The notes under the pieces: model-generated | The model's input: the letters and a program-made list of their open reading frames with translations, nothing else | What the model was told of the DNA's origin: nothing | Database searches by the model: none | In this document: positions 30,072-45,501 of the stretch, piece after piece | Layout of the letters: each line of letters starts with the position of its first letter | Numbering within the stretch: the stretch's first letter is position 1 | Assembly (NCBI RefSeq): GCF_051020765.1 | Contig: NW_027469176.1 | Coordinates: forward strand, 62,001-126,000 | Direction: 5' to 3' | DNA length: 64,000 bases | Source of the DNA: Lasioglossum baleicum | Lineage: Eukaryota > Arthropoda > Insecta > Hymenoptera > Halictidae | Program-made: the position numbers and the translations under genes

Positions 30072-31981
30072 CGCATAACGCATAACGCATAACGCATAAC
30101 GCATAACGCATAACGCATAACGCATAACGCATAACGCATAACGCATAACGCATAACGCATAACGCATAACGCATAACGCATAACGCATAACGCATAACGC
30201 ATAATGCATAACGCATAACGCATAACGCATAACGCATAACGCATAACGCATAACGCATAACGCATAACGCATAACGCATAACGCATAACGCATAACGCGT
30301 AACGCAAAACTCATAACGCATAACGCATAACGCATAACGCATAACGCACAACGCATAACGTTTAAACCATAAGGCATAACGCATAGCCCATGACGCATAA
30401 CGCATAACGCATAACGCATAATGCAAAAGTCATAACGCATAACGCATAACGGATAACGCATAACGCATAACGCATAACGCATAACGCATAACGCATAACG
30501 AATAACGCATAACGCATAACGCATAACGCATAACGCATAACGCATAACGCATAACGCATAACGCATAACGCATAACGCATAACGCATAACGCATAACGCA
30601 TAACGCATAACGCATAACGCATAACGCATAACGCATAACGCATAACGTATAACGCATAACGCATAACGCATAACGCATAACGCATAACGCATAACGCATA
30701 ACGCATAACGCATAACGCATAACGCGTAACGCAAAACTCATAACGCATAACGCATAACGCATAACGCATAACGCACAACGCATAACGTTTAAACCATAAG
30801 GCATAACGCATAGCCCATGAAGCATAACGCATAACGCATAATGCAAAAGTCATAACGCATAACGCATAACGGATAACGCATAACGCATAACGCATAACGC
30901 ATAACGCATAACGCATAACGCATAACGCATAACGCATAACGCATAACGCATAACGCATAACGCATAACGCATAACGCATAACGCATAACGCATAACGCAT
31001 AACGCATAACGCATAACGCATAACGCATAACGCATAACGCATAACGCATAACGCATAACGCATAACGCATAACGCATAACGCATAACGCATAACGCATAA
31101 CGCATAACGCATAACGCATAACGCATAACGCATAACGCATAACGCATAACGCATAACGCATAACGCATAACGCATAACGCATAACGCATAACGCATAACG
31201 CATAACGCATAACGCATAACGCATAACGCATAACGCATAACGCATAAGGCATAAGCATAACGCATAACGCATAACGCATAACGCATAACGCATAACGCAT
31301 AACGCATAACGCATAACGCATAACGCGTAACGCAAGACTCATAACGCATAACGCATAACGCATAACGCATAACGCATAACGCATATGGCATAACGCATAA
31401 TGCAAAAGTCATAACGCATAACGCATAACGCATAACGCATAACGCATAACGCATAACGCATAACGCATAACGCATAACGCATAACGCATAACGCATAACG
31501 CATAACGCATAACGCATAACGCATAACGCATAACGCATAACGCATAACGCATAACGCATAACGCATAACGCATAACGCATAACGCATAACGCATAACGCA
31601 TAACGCATAACGCATAACGCATAACGCATAACGCATAACGCATAACGCATAACGCATAACGCATAACGCATAACGCATAACGCATAACGCATAACGCATA
31701 ACGCATAACGCATAACGCATAACGCATAACGCATAACGCATAACGCATAACGCATAACGCATAACGCATAACGCATAACGCATAACGCATAACGCATAAC
31801 GCATAACGCATAACGCATAACGCATAACGCATAACGCATAACGCATAACGCATAACGCATAACGCATAACGCATAACGCATGACGCACAACGCATAACGC
31901 ATAACGCATAACGCATAACGCATAACGCATAACGCATAACGCATTACGCATAACGCATAACGCATAACGCATAACGCATAA
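28240..31981. repeat. 3.74-kb higher-order repeat, copy 1
   Basis: Overlaps the second half of the 4.1-kb copy. Markers C 28240, H 28673, H' 29114, C 29919, F 30205, H 30359 and H' 30786 recur at +3742, +3742, +3742, +3763, +3763, +3770 and +3770. The offset changes by 21 and 7 bp, that is by three and one monomers. The unit holds two H-H' couplets. Confidence 0.8.
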
Positions 31982-34646
31982 GGCATAAGCATAACGCATA
32001 ACGCATAACGCATAACGCATAACGCATAACGCATAACGCATAACGCATAACGCGTAACGCAAGACTCATAACGCATAACGCATAACGCATAACGCATAAC
32101 GCATAACGCATATGGCATAACGCATAATGCAAAAGTCATAACGCATAACGCATAACGCATAACGCATAACGCATAACGCATAACGCATAACGCATAACGC
32201 ATAACGCATAACGCATAACGCATAACGCATAACGCATAACGCATAACGCATAACGCATAACGCATAACGCATAATGCATAACGCATAACGCATAACGCAT
32301 AACGCATAACGCATAACGCATAACGCATAACGCATAACGCATAACGCATAACGCGTAACGCAAAACTCATAACGCATAACGCATAACGCATAACGCATAA
32401 CGCACAACGCATAACGTTTAAACCATAAGGCATAACGCATAGCCCATGACGCATAACGCATAACGCATAACGCATAATGCAAAAGTCATAACGCATAACG
32501 CATAACGGATAACGCATAACGCATAACGCATAACGCATAACGCATAACGCATAACGAATAACGCATAACGCATAACGCATAACGCATAACGCATAACGCA
32601 TAACGCATAACGCATAACGCATAACGCATAACGCATAACGCATAACGCATAACGCATAACGCATAACGCATAACGCATAACGCATAACGCATAACGCATA
32701 ACGCATAACGTATAACGCATAACGCATAACGCATAACGCATAACGCATAACGCATAACGCATAACGCATAACGCATAACGCATAACGCATAACGCGTAAC
32801 GCAAAACTCATAACGCATAACGCATAACGCATAACGCATAACGCACAACGCATAACGTTTAAACCATAAGGCATAACGCATAGCCCATGAAGCATAACGC
32901 ATAACGCATAATGCAAAAGTCATAACGCATAACGCATAACGGATAACGCATAACGCATAACGCATAACGCATAACGCATAACGCATAACGCATAACGCAT
33001 AACGCATAACGCATAACGCATAACGCATAACGCATAACGCATAACGCATAACGCATAACGCATAACGCATAACGCATAACGCATAACGCATAACGCATAA
33101 CGCATAACGCATAACGCATAACGCATAACGCATAACGCATAACGCATAACGCATAACGCATAACGCATAACGCATAACGCATAACGCATAACGCATAACG
33201 CATAACGCATAACGCATAACGCATAACGCATAACGCATAACGCATAACGCATAACGCATAACGCATAACGCATAACGCATAACGCATAACGCATAACGCA
33301 TAACGCATAACGCATAACGCATAACGCATAACGCATAACGCATAACGCATAACGCATAACGCATAACGCATAACGCATAACGCATAACGCATAACGCATA
33401 ACGCATAACGCATAACGCATAACGCATAACGCATAACGCATAACGCATAACGCATAACGCATAACGCATAACGCATAACGCATAACGCATAACGCATAAC
33501 GCATAACGCATAACGCATAACGCATAACGCATAACGCATAACGCATAACGCATAACGCATAACGCATAACGCATAACGCATGACGCACAACGCATAACGC
33601 ATAACGCATAACGCATAACGCATAACGCATAACGCATAACGCATTACGCATAACGCATAACGCATAACGCATAACGCATAAGGCATAAGCATAACGCATA
33701 ACGCATAACGCATAACGCATAACGCATAACGCATAACGCATAACGCGTAACGCAAGACTCATAACGCATAACGCATAACGCATAACGCATAACGCATAAC
33801 GCATATGGCATAACGCATAATGCAAAAGTCATAACGCATAACGCATAACGCATAACGCATAACGCATAACGCATAACGCATAACGCATAACGCATAACGC
33901 ATAACGCATAACGCATAACGCATAACGCATAACGCATAACGCATAACGCATAACGCATAACGCATAATGCATAACGCATAACGCATAACGCATAACGCAT
34001 AACGCATAACGCATAACGCATAACGCATAACGCATAACGCATAACGCATAACGCATAACGCATAACGCGTAACGCAAAACTCATAACGCATAACGCATAA
34101 CGCATAACGCATAACGCACAACGCATAACGTTTAAACCATAAGGCATAACGCATAGCCCATGACGCATAACGCATAACGCATAACGCATAATGCAAAAGT
34201 CATAACGCATAACGCATAACGGATAACGCATAACGCATAACGCATAACGCATAACGCATAACGCATAACGAATAACGCATAACGCATAACGCATAACGCA
34301 TAACGCATAACGCATAACGCATAACGCATAACGCATAACGCATAACGCATAACGCATAACGCATAACGCATAACGCATAACGCATAACGCATAACGCATA
34401 ACGCATAACGCATAACGTATAACGCATAACGCATAACGCATAACGCATAACGCATAACGCATAACGCATAACGCATAACGCATAACGCATAACGCGTAAC
34501 GCAAAACTCATAACGCATAACGCATAACGCATAACGCATAACGCACAACGCATAACGTTTAAACCATAAGGCATAACGCATAGCCCATGAAGCATAACGC
34601 ATAACGCATAATGCAAAAGTCATAACGCATAACGCATAACGGATAA
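31982..34646. repeat. 3.74-kb higher-order repeat, copy 2 (collinear part)
   Basis: Markers C 31982, H 32415, H' 32856, C 33682, F 33968, H 34129 and H' 34556 repeat copy 1. Its pure run 32,947-33,576 is 90 monomers against 87 at 29,205-29,813, which alone accounts for the 21-bp offset change. After J at 34,640 the copies part: copy 1 goes to C at 31,248, copy 2 to another CGTATAA, G, H' unit. Confidence 0.8.
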
Positions 34647-36927
34647 CGCATAACGCATAACGCATAACGCATAACGCATAACGCATAACGCATAACGCAT
34701 AACGCATAACGCATAACGCATAACGCATAACGCATAACGCATAACGCATAACGCATAACGCATAACGCATAACGCATAACGCATAACGCATAACGCATAA
34801 CGCATAACGCATAACGCATAACGCATAACGCATAACGCATAACGCATAACGCATAACGCATAACGCATAACGCATAACGCATAACGCATAACGCATAACG
34901 CATAACGCATAACGCATAACGCATAACGCATAACGCATAACGCATAACGCATAACGCATAACGCATAACGCATAACGCATAACGCATAACGCATAACGCA
35001 TAACGCATAACGCATAACGCATAACGCATAACGCATAACGCATAACGCATAACGCATAACGCATAACGCATAACGCATAACGCATAACGCATAACGCATA
35101 ACGCATAACGCATAACGCATAACGCATAACGCATAACGCATAACGCATAACGCATAACGCATAACGTATAACGCATAACGCATAACGCATAACGCATAAC
35201 GCATAACGCATAACGCATAACGCATAACGCATAACGCATAACGCGTAACGCAAAACTCATAACGCATAACGCATAACGCATAACGCATAACGCACAACGC
35301 ATAACGTTTAAACCATAAGGCATAACGCATAGCCCATGAAGCATAACGCATAACGCATAATGCAAAAGTCATAACGCATAACGCATAACGGATAACGCAT
35401 AACGCATAACGCATAACGCATAACGCATAACGCATAACGCATAACGCATAACGCATAACGCATAACGCATAACGCATAACGCATAACGCATAACGCATAA
35501 CGCATAACGCATAAGGCATAAGCATAACGCATAACGCATAACGCATAACGCATAACGCATAACGCATAACGCATAACGCATAACGCATAACGCATAACGC
35601 GTAACGCAAGACTCATAACGCATAACGCATAACGCATAACGCATAACGCATAACGCATATGGCATAACGCATAATGCAAAAGTCATAACGCATAACGCAT
35701 AACGCATAACGCATAACGCATAACGCATAACGCATAACGCATAACGCATAACGCATAACGCATAACGCATAACGCATAACGCATAACGCATAACGCATAA
35801 CGCATAACGCATAACGCATAACGCATAACGCATAACGCATAACGCATAACGCATAACGCATAACGCATAACGCATAACGCATAACGCATAACGCATAACG
35901 CATAACGCATAACGCATAACGCATAACGCATAACGCGTAACGCAAAACTCATAACGCATAACGCATAACGCATAACGCATAACGCACAACGCATAACGTT
36001 TAAACCATAAGGCATAACGCATAGCCCATGACGCATAACGCATAACGCATAACGCATAATGCAAAAGTCATAACGCATAACGCATAACGGATAACGCATA
36101 ACGCATAACGCATAACGCATAACGCATAACGCATAACGAATAACGCATAACGCATAACGCATAACGCATAACGCATAACGCATAACGCATAACGCATAAC
36201 GCATAACGCATAACGCATAACGCATAACGCATAACGCATAACGCATAACGCATAACGCATAACGCATAACGCATAACGCATAACGCATAACGTATAACGC
36301 ATAACGCATAACGCATAACGCATAACGCATAACGCATAACGCATAACGCATAACGCATAACGCATAACGCGTAACGCAAAACTCATAACGCATAACGCAT
36401 AACGCATAACGCATAACGCACAACGCATAACGTTTAAACCATAAGGCATAACGCATAGCCCATGAAGCATAACGCATAACGCATAATGCAAAAGTCATAA
36501 CGCATAACGCATAACGGATAACGCATAACGCATAACGCATAACGCATAACGCATAACGCATAACGCATAACGCATAACGCATAACGCATAACGCATAACG
36601 CATAACGCATAACGCATAACGCATAACGCATAACGCATAACGCATAACGCATAACGCATAACGCATAACGCATAACGCATAACGCATAACGCATAACGCA
36701 TAACGCATAACGCATAACGCATAACGCATAACGCATAACGCATAACGCATAACGCATAACGCATAACGCATAACGCATAACGCATAACGCATAACGCATA
36801 ACGCATAACGCATAACGCATAACGCATAACGCATAACGCATAACGCATAACGCATAACGCATAACGCGTAACGCAAAACTCATAACGCATAACGCATAAC
36901 GCATAACGCATAACGCACAACGCATAA
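34647..36927. repeat. H'-rich segment after the 3.74-kb repeat
   Basis: A 74-monomer pure run (34,647-35,164) ends in CGTATAA and leads through G to an extra H' at 35,305, 749 bp after the H' at 34,556. C (35,515), D and E follow. Then come G, H (35,997) and H' (36,431) as a couplet lacking F, and a 49-monomer pure run (36,522-36,864). Confidence 0.72.
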
Positions 36928-39900
36928 CGTTTAAACCATAAGGCATAACGCATAGCCCATGACGCATAACGCATAACGCATAACGCATAATGCAAAAGTC
37001 ATAACGCATAACGGATAACGCATAACGCATAACGCATAACGCATAACGCATAACGCATAACGCATAACGCATAACGCATAACGCATAACGCATAACGCAT
37101 AACGCATAACGCATAACGCATAACGCATAACGCATAACGCATAACGCATAACGCATAACGCATAACGCATAACGCATAACGCATAACGCATAACGCATAA
37201 CGCATAACGCATAACGCATAACGCATAACGCATAACGCATAACGCATAACGCATAACGCATAACGCATAACGCATAACGCATAACGCATAACGCATAACG
37301 CATAACGCATAACGCATAACGCATAACGCATAACGCATAACGCATAACGCATAACGCATAACGCATAACGCATAACGCATAACGCATAACGCATAACGCA
37401 TAACGCATAACGCATAACGCATAACGCATAACGCATAAGGCATAAGCATAACGCATAACGCATAACGCATAACGCATAACGCATAACGCATAACGCGTAA
37501 CGCAAAACTCATAACGCATAACGCGTAACGCAAAACTCATAACGCATAACGCATAACGCATAACGCATAACGCATAACGCATAACGCATAACGCATAACG
37601 CATAACGCATAACGCATAACGCATAACGCATAACGCATAACGCATAACGCATAACGCATAACGCATAACGCATAACGCATAACGCATAACGCATAACGCA
37701 TAACGCATAACGCATAACGCATAACGCATAACGCATAACGCATAACGCATAACGCATAACGCATAACGCATAACGCATAACGCATAACGCATAACGCATA
37801 ACGCATAACGCATAACGCATAACGCATAACGCATAACGCATAACGCATAACGCATAACGCATAACGCATAACGCATAACGCATAACGCATAACGCATAAC
37901 GCATAACGCATAACGCATAACGCATAACGCATAACGCATAACGCATAACGCATAACGCATAACGCATAACGCATAACGCATAACGCATAACGCATAACGC
38001 ATAACGCATAACGCATAACGCATAACGCATAACGCATAACGCATAACGCATAACGCATAACGCATAACGCATAACGCATAACGCATAACGCATAACGCAT
38101 AACGCATAACGCATAACGCATAACGCATAACGCATAACGCATAACGCATAACGCATGACGCACAACGCATAACGCATAACGCATAACGCATAACGCATAA
38201 CGCATAACGCATAACGCATAACGCATTACGCATAACGCATAACGCATAACGCATAACGCATAAGGCATAAGCATAACGCATAACGCATAACGCATAACGC
38301 ATAACGCATAACGCATAACGCATAACGCATAACGCATAACGCGTAACGCAAGACTCATAACGCATAACGCATAACGCATAACGCATAACGCATAACGCAT
38401 ATGGCATAACGCATAATGCAAAAGTCATAACGCATAACGCATAACGCATAACGCATAACGCATAACGCATAACGCATAACGCATAACGCATAACGCATAA
38501 CGCATAACGCATAACGCATAACGCATAACGCATAACGCATAACGCATAACGCATAACGCATAACGCATAACGCATAACGCATAACGCATAACGCATAACG
38601 CATAACGCATAACGCATAACGCATAACGCATAACGCATAACGCATAACGCATAACCCATAACGCATAACGCATAACGCATAACGCATTACGCATAACGCA
38701 TAACGCATAACGCATGACGCACAACGCATAACGCATAACGCATAACGCATAACGCATAACGCATAACGCATAACGCATAACTTATTACGCATAACGCATA
38801 ACGCATAACGCATAACGCATAAGGCATAAGCATAACGCATAACGCATAACGCATAACGCATAACGCATAACGCATAACGCGTAACGCAAGACTCATAACG
38901 CATAACGCATAACGCATAACGCATAACGCATAACGCATAACGCATAACGCATAACGCATAACGCATAACGCATAACGCATAACGCATAACGCATAACGCA
39001 TAACGCATAACGCATAACGCATAACGCATAACGCATAACGCGTAACGCAAAACTCATAACGCATAACGCATAACGCATAACGCATAACGCACAACGCATA
39101 ACGTTTAAACCATAAGGCATAACGCATAGCCCATGACGCATAACGCATAACGCATAACGCATAATGCAAAAGTCATAACGCATAACGGATAACGCATAAC
39201 GCATAACGCATAACGCATAACGCATAACGCATAACGCATAACGCATAACGCATAACGCATAACGCATAACGCATAACGCATAACGCATAACGCATAACGC
39301 ATAACGCATAACGCATAACGCATAACGCATAACGCATAACGCATAACGCATAACGCATAACGCATAACGCATAACGCATAACGCATAACGCATAACGCAT
39401 AACGCATAACGCATAACGCATAACGCATAACGCATAACGCATAACGCATAACGCATAACGCATAACGCATAACGCATAACGCATAACGCATAACGCATAA
39501 CGCATAACGCATAACGCATAACGCATAAGGCATAAGCATAACGCATAACGCATAACGCATAACGCATAACGCATAACGCATAACGCATAACGCGTAACGC
39601 AAAACTCATAACGCATAACGCGTAACGCAAAACTCATAACGCATAACGCATAACGCATAACGCATAACGCATAACGCATAACGCATAACGCATAACGCAT
39701 AACGCATAACGCATAACGCATAACGCATAACGCATAACGCATAACGCATAACGCATAACGCATAACGCATAACGCATAACGCATAACGCATAACGCATAA
39801 CGCATAACGCATAACGCATAACGCATAACGCATAACGCATAACGCATAACGCATAACGCATAACGCATAACGCATAACGCATAACGCATAACGCATAACG

Positions 39901-40828
39901 CATAACGCATAACGCATAACGCATATCGCATAACGCATAACGCATAACGCATAACGCATAACGCATAACGCATAACGCATAACGCATAACGCATAACGCA
40001 TAACGCATAACGCATAACGCATAACGCATAACGCATAACGCATAACGCATAACGCATAACGCATAACGCATAACGCATAACGCATAACGCATAACGCATA
40101 ACGCATAACGCATAACGCATAACGCATAACGCATAACGCATAACGCATAACGCATAACGCATAACGCATAACGCATAACGCATAACGCATAACGCATAAC
40201 GCATAACGCATAACGCATAACGCATAACGCATGACGCACAACGCATAACGCATAACGCATAACGCATAACGCATAACGCATAACGCATAACGCATTACGC
40301 ATAACGCATAACGCATAACGCATAACGCATAAGGCATAAGCATAACGCATAACGCATAACGCATAACGCATAACGCATAACGCATAACGCATAACGCATA
40401 ACGCATAACGCATAACGCGTAACGCAAGACTCATAACGCATAACGCATAACGCATAACGCATAACGCATAACGCATATGGCATAACGCATAATGCAAAAG
40501 TCATAACGCATAACGCATAACGCATAACGCATAACGCATAACGCATAACGCATAACGCATAACGCATAACGCATAACGCATAACGCATAACGCATAACGC
40601 ATAACGCATAACGCATAACGCATAACGCATAACGCATAACGCATAACGCATAACGCATAACGCATAACGCATAACGCATAATGCATAACGCATAACGCAT
40701 AACGCATAACGCATAACGCATAACGCATAACGCATAACGCATAACGCATAACGCATAACGCATAACGCATAACGCGTAACGCAAAACTCATAACGCATAA
40801 CGCATAACGCATAACGCACAACGCATAA
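36928..40828. repeat. Two H cycles resembling the 22-28 kb units
   Basis: H at 36,928 and 39,102, with C at 37,439, 38,264, 38,823, 39,529 and 40,333. The order H, I, J, C, G-G, pure run (37,543-38,151, 87 monomers), A, B, C, D, E matches the first half of the 4.1-kb repeat; CTTATTA sits before C 38823 as it does before 22703 and 26821. A lone CCCATAA near 38,654 and a CGCATAT near 39,924 are minor variants. Confidence 0.7.
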
Positions 40829-43800
40829 CGTTTAAACCATAAGGCATAACGCATAGCCCATGACGCATAACGCATAACGCATAACGCATAATGCAAAAGT
40901 CATAACGCATAACGCATAAAAGATAACGCATAACGCATAACGCATAACGCATAACGCATAACGCATAACGCATAACGCATAACGAATAACGCATAACGCA
41001 TAACGCATAACGCATAACGCATAACGCATAACGCATAACGCATAACGCATAACGCATAACGCATAACGCATAACGCATAACGCATAACGCATAACGCATA
41101 ACGCATAACGCATAACGCATAACGCATAACGCATAACGCATAACGTATAACGCATAACGCATAACGCATAACGCATAACGCATAACGCATAACGCATAAC
41201 GCATAACGCATAACGCATAACGCGTAACGCAAAACTCATAACGCATAACGCATAACGCATAACGCATAACGCACAACGCATAACGTTTAAACCATAAGGC
41301 ATAACGCATAGCCCATGAAGCATAACGCATAACGCATAATGCAAAAGTCATAACGCATAACGCATAACGGATAACGCATAACGCATAACGCATAACGCAT
41401 AACGCATAACGCATAACGCATAACGCATAACGCATAACGCATAACGCATAACGCATAACGCATAACGCATAACGCATAACGCATAACGCATAACGCATAA
41501 CGCATAACGCATAACGCATAACGCATAACGCATAACGCATAACGCATAACGCATAACGCATAACGCATAACGCATAACGCATAACGCATAACGCATAACG
41601 CATAACGCATAACGCATAACGCATAACGCATAACGCATAACGCATAACGCATAACGCATAACGCATAACGCATAGCGCATAACGCATAACGCATAACGCA
41701 TAACGCATAACGCATAACGCATAACGCATAACGCGTAACGCAAGACTCATAACGCATAACGCATAACGCATAACGCATAACGCATATGGCATAACGCATA
41801 ATGCAAAAGTCATAACGCATAACGCATAACGCATAACGCATAACGCATAACGCATAACGCATAACGCATAACGCATAACGCATAACGCATAACGCATAAC
41901 GCATAACGCATAACGCATAACGCATAACGCATAACGCATAACGCATAACGCATAACGCATAACGCATAACGCATAACGCATAACGCATAACGTATAACGC
42001 ATAACGCATAACGCATAACGCATAACGCATAACGCATAACGCATAACGCATAACGCATAACGCATAACGCATAACGCATAACGCATAACGCATAACGCAT
42101 AACGCATAACGCATAACGCATAACGCATAACGCATAACGCATAAGGCATAAGCATAACGCATAACGCATAACGCATAACGCATAACGCATAACGCATAAC
42201 GCATAACGCATAACGCGTAACGCAAGACTCATAACGCATAACGCATAACGCATAACGCATAACGCATAACGCATATGGCATAACGCATAATGCAAAAGTC
42301 ATAACGCATAACGCATAACGCATAACGCATAACGCATAACGCATAACGCATAACGCATAACGCCTAACGCATAACGCATAACGCATAACGCATAACGCAT
42401 AACGCATAACGCATAACGCATAACGCATAACGCATAACGCATAACGCATAACGCATAACGCATAACGCATAATGCATAACGCATAACGCATAACGCATAA
42501 CGCATAACGCATAACGCATAACGCATAACGCATAACGCATAACGCATAACGCATAACGCATAACGCGTAACGCAAAACTCATAACGCATAACGCATAACG
42601 CATAACGCATAACGCACAACGCATAACGTTTAAACCATAAGGCATAACGCATAGCCCATAACGCATAACGCATAACGCATAATGCAAAAGTCATAACGCA
42701 TAACGCATAACGGATAACGCATAACGCATAACGCATAACGCATAACGCATAACGCATAACGAATAACGCATAACGCATAACGCATAACGCATAACGCATA
42801 ACGCATAACGCATAACGCATAACGCATAACGCATAACGCATAACGCATAACGCATAACGCATAACGCATAACGCATAACGCATAACGCATAACGCATAAC
42901 GCATAACGTATAACGCATAACGCATAACGCATAACGCATAACGCATAACGCATAACGCATAACGCATAACGCATAACGCATAACGCGTAACGCAAAACTC
43001 ATAACGCATAACGCATAACGCATAACGCATAACGCACAACGCATAACGTTTAAACCATAAGGCATAACGCATAGCCCATGAAGCATAACGCATAACGCAT
43101 AATGCAAAAGTCATAACGCATAACGCATAACGGATAACGCATAACGCATAACGCATAACGCATAACGCATAACGCATAACGCATAACGCATAACGCATAA
43201 CGCATAACGCATAACGCATAACGCATAACGCATAACGCATAACGCATAACGCATAACGCATAACGCATAACGCATAACGCATAACGCATAACGCATAACG
43301 CATAACGCATAACGCATAACGCATAACGCATAACGCATAACGCATAACGCATAACGCATAACGCATAACGCATAACGCATAACGCATAACGCATAACGCA
43401 TAACGCATAACGCATAACGCATAACGCATAACGCATAACGCATAACGCATAACGCATAACGCGTAACGCAAAACTCATAACGCATAACGCATAACGCATA
43501 ACGCATAACGCACAACGCATAACGTTTAAACCATAAGGCATAACGCATAGCCCATGACGCATAACGCATAACGCATAATGCAAAAGTCATAACGCATAAC
43601 GCATAATGCAAAAGTCATAACGCATAACGCATAACGCATAACGCATAACGCATAACGCATAACGCATAACGCATAACGCATAACGCATAACGCATAACGC
43701 ATAACGCATAACGCATAACGCATAACGCATAACGCATAACGCATAACGCATAACGCATAACGCATAACGCATAACGCATTACGCATAACGCATAACGCAT

Positions 43801-45501
43801 AACGCATAACGCATGACGCACAACGCATAACGCATAACGCATAACGCATAACGCATAACGCATAACGCATAACGCATAACGCATTACGCATAACGCATAA
43901 CGCATAACGCATAACGCATAAGGCATAACGCATAACGCATAACGCACAACGCATAACGTTTAAACCATAAGGCATAACGCATAGCCCATGAAGCATAACG
44001 CATAACGCATAATGCAAAAGTCATAACGCATAACGCATAACGGATAACGCATAACGCATAACGCATAACGCATAACGCATAACGCATAACGCATAACGCA
44101 TAACGCATAACGCATAACGCATAACGCATAACGCATAACGCATAACGCATAACGCATAACGCATAACGCATAACGCATAACGCATAACGCATAACGCATA
44201 ACGCATAACGCATAACGCATAACGCATAACGCATAACGCATAACGCATAAGGCATAAGCATAACGCATAACGCATAACGCATAACGCATAACGCATAACG
44301 CATAACGCATAACGCATAACGCATAACGCATAACGCATAACGCATAACGCATAACGCATAACGCATAACGCATAACGCATAACGCATAACGCATAACGCA
44401 TAACGCATAACGCATAACGCATAACGCATAACGCATAACGCATAACGCATAACGCATAACGCATAACGCATAACGCATAACGCATAACGCATAACGCATA
44501 ACGCATAACGCATAACGCATAACGCATAACGCATAACGCATAACGCATAACGCATAACGCATAACGCATAACGCATAACGCATAACGCATAACGCATAAC
44601 GCATAACGCATAACGCATAACGCATAACGCATAACGCATAACGCATAACGCATAACGCATAACGCATAACGCATAACGCATAACGCATAACGCATGACGC
44701 ACAACGCATAACGCATAACGCATAACGCATAACGCATAACGCATAACGCATAACGCATAACGCATAACGCATAACGCATAACGCATAACGCATAACGCAT
44801 AACGCATAACGCATAACGCATAACGCATACCGCATAACGCATAACGCATAACGCATAACGCATAACGCATAACGCATAACGCATAACGCATAACGCATAA
44901 CGCATAACGCATAACGCATAACGCATAACGCATAACGCATAACGCATAACGCATAAGGCATAAGCATAACGCATAACGCATAACGCATAACGCATAACGC
45001 ATAACGCGTAACGCAAAACTCATAACGCATAACGCGTAACGCAAAACTCATAACGCATAACGCATAACGCATAACGCATAACGCATAACGCATAACGCAT
45101 AACGCATAACGCATAACGCATAACGCATAACGCATAACGCATAACGCATAACGCATAACGCATAACGCATAACGCATAACGCATAACGCAAAACTCATAA
45201 CGCATAACGCATAACGCATAACGCACAACGCATAACGTTTAAACCATAAGGCATAACGCATAGCCCATGACGCATAACGCATAACGCATAACGCATAATG
45301 CAAAAGTCATAACGCATAACGCATAACGGATAACGCATAACGCATAACGCATAACGTATAACGCATAACGCATAACGCATAACGCATAACGCATAACGCA
45401 TAACGCATAACGCATAACGCATAACGCATAACGCATAACGCGTAACGCAAAACTCATAACGCATAACGCATAACGCATAACGCATAACGCACAACGCATA
45501 A
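40829..45501. repeat. Dense H segment, nine cassettes
   Basis: H or H' at 40829, 41284, 42627, 43047, 43523, 43957 and 45236, flanked by further copies. Two couplets (40.7 and 42.5 kb) are followed by single H cassettes 476 and 434 bp apart. CGCATAG directly before a canonical unit at 41,669 is outside any H context and is private. At 43.58-43.62 kb the I string occurs twice in close succession, an arrangement shared with 45.56-45.60 and 50.31-50.36 kb. H at 45,236 and 45,502 are only 266 bp apart, the shortest spacing here. Confidence 0.7.

Larger units (their letters stand above)
24401..43137. repeat. F-H-H' couplet module, eight copies
   Basis: A module of about 0.7 kb: TGCATAA (F), G, H, I, J, CGAATAA, CGTATAA, G, H', I, J. 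Copies: 24401-25093, 28533-29204, 30205-30876, 32275-32946, 33968-34646, 35934-36521 (no F), 40682-41374 and 42473-43137. H-to-H' spacing is 448, 441, 427, 441, 427, 434, 455 and 420 bp, always whole monomers. In the 40.7-kb copy the first J slot reads AAGATAA. The interval between copies is not part of the module. Confidence 0.78.
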
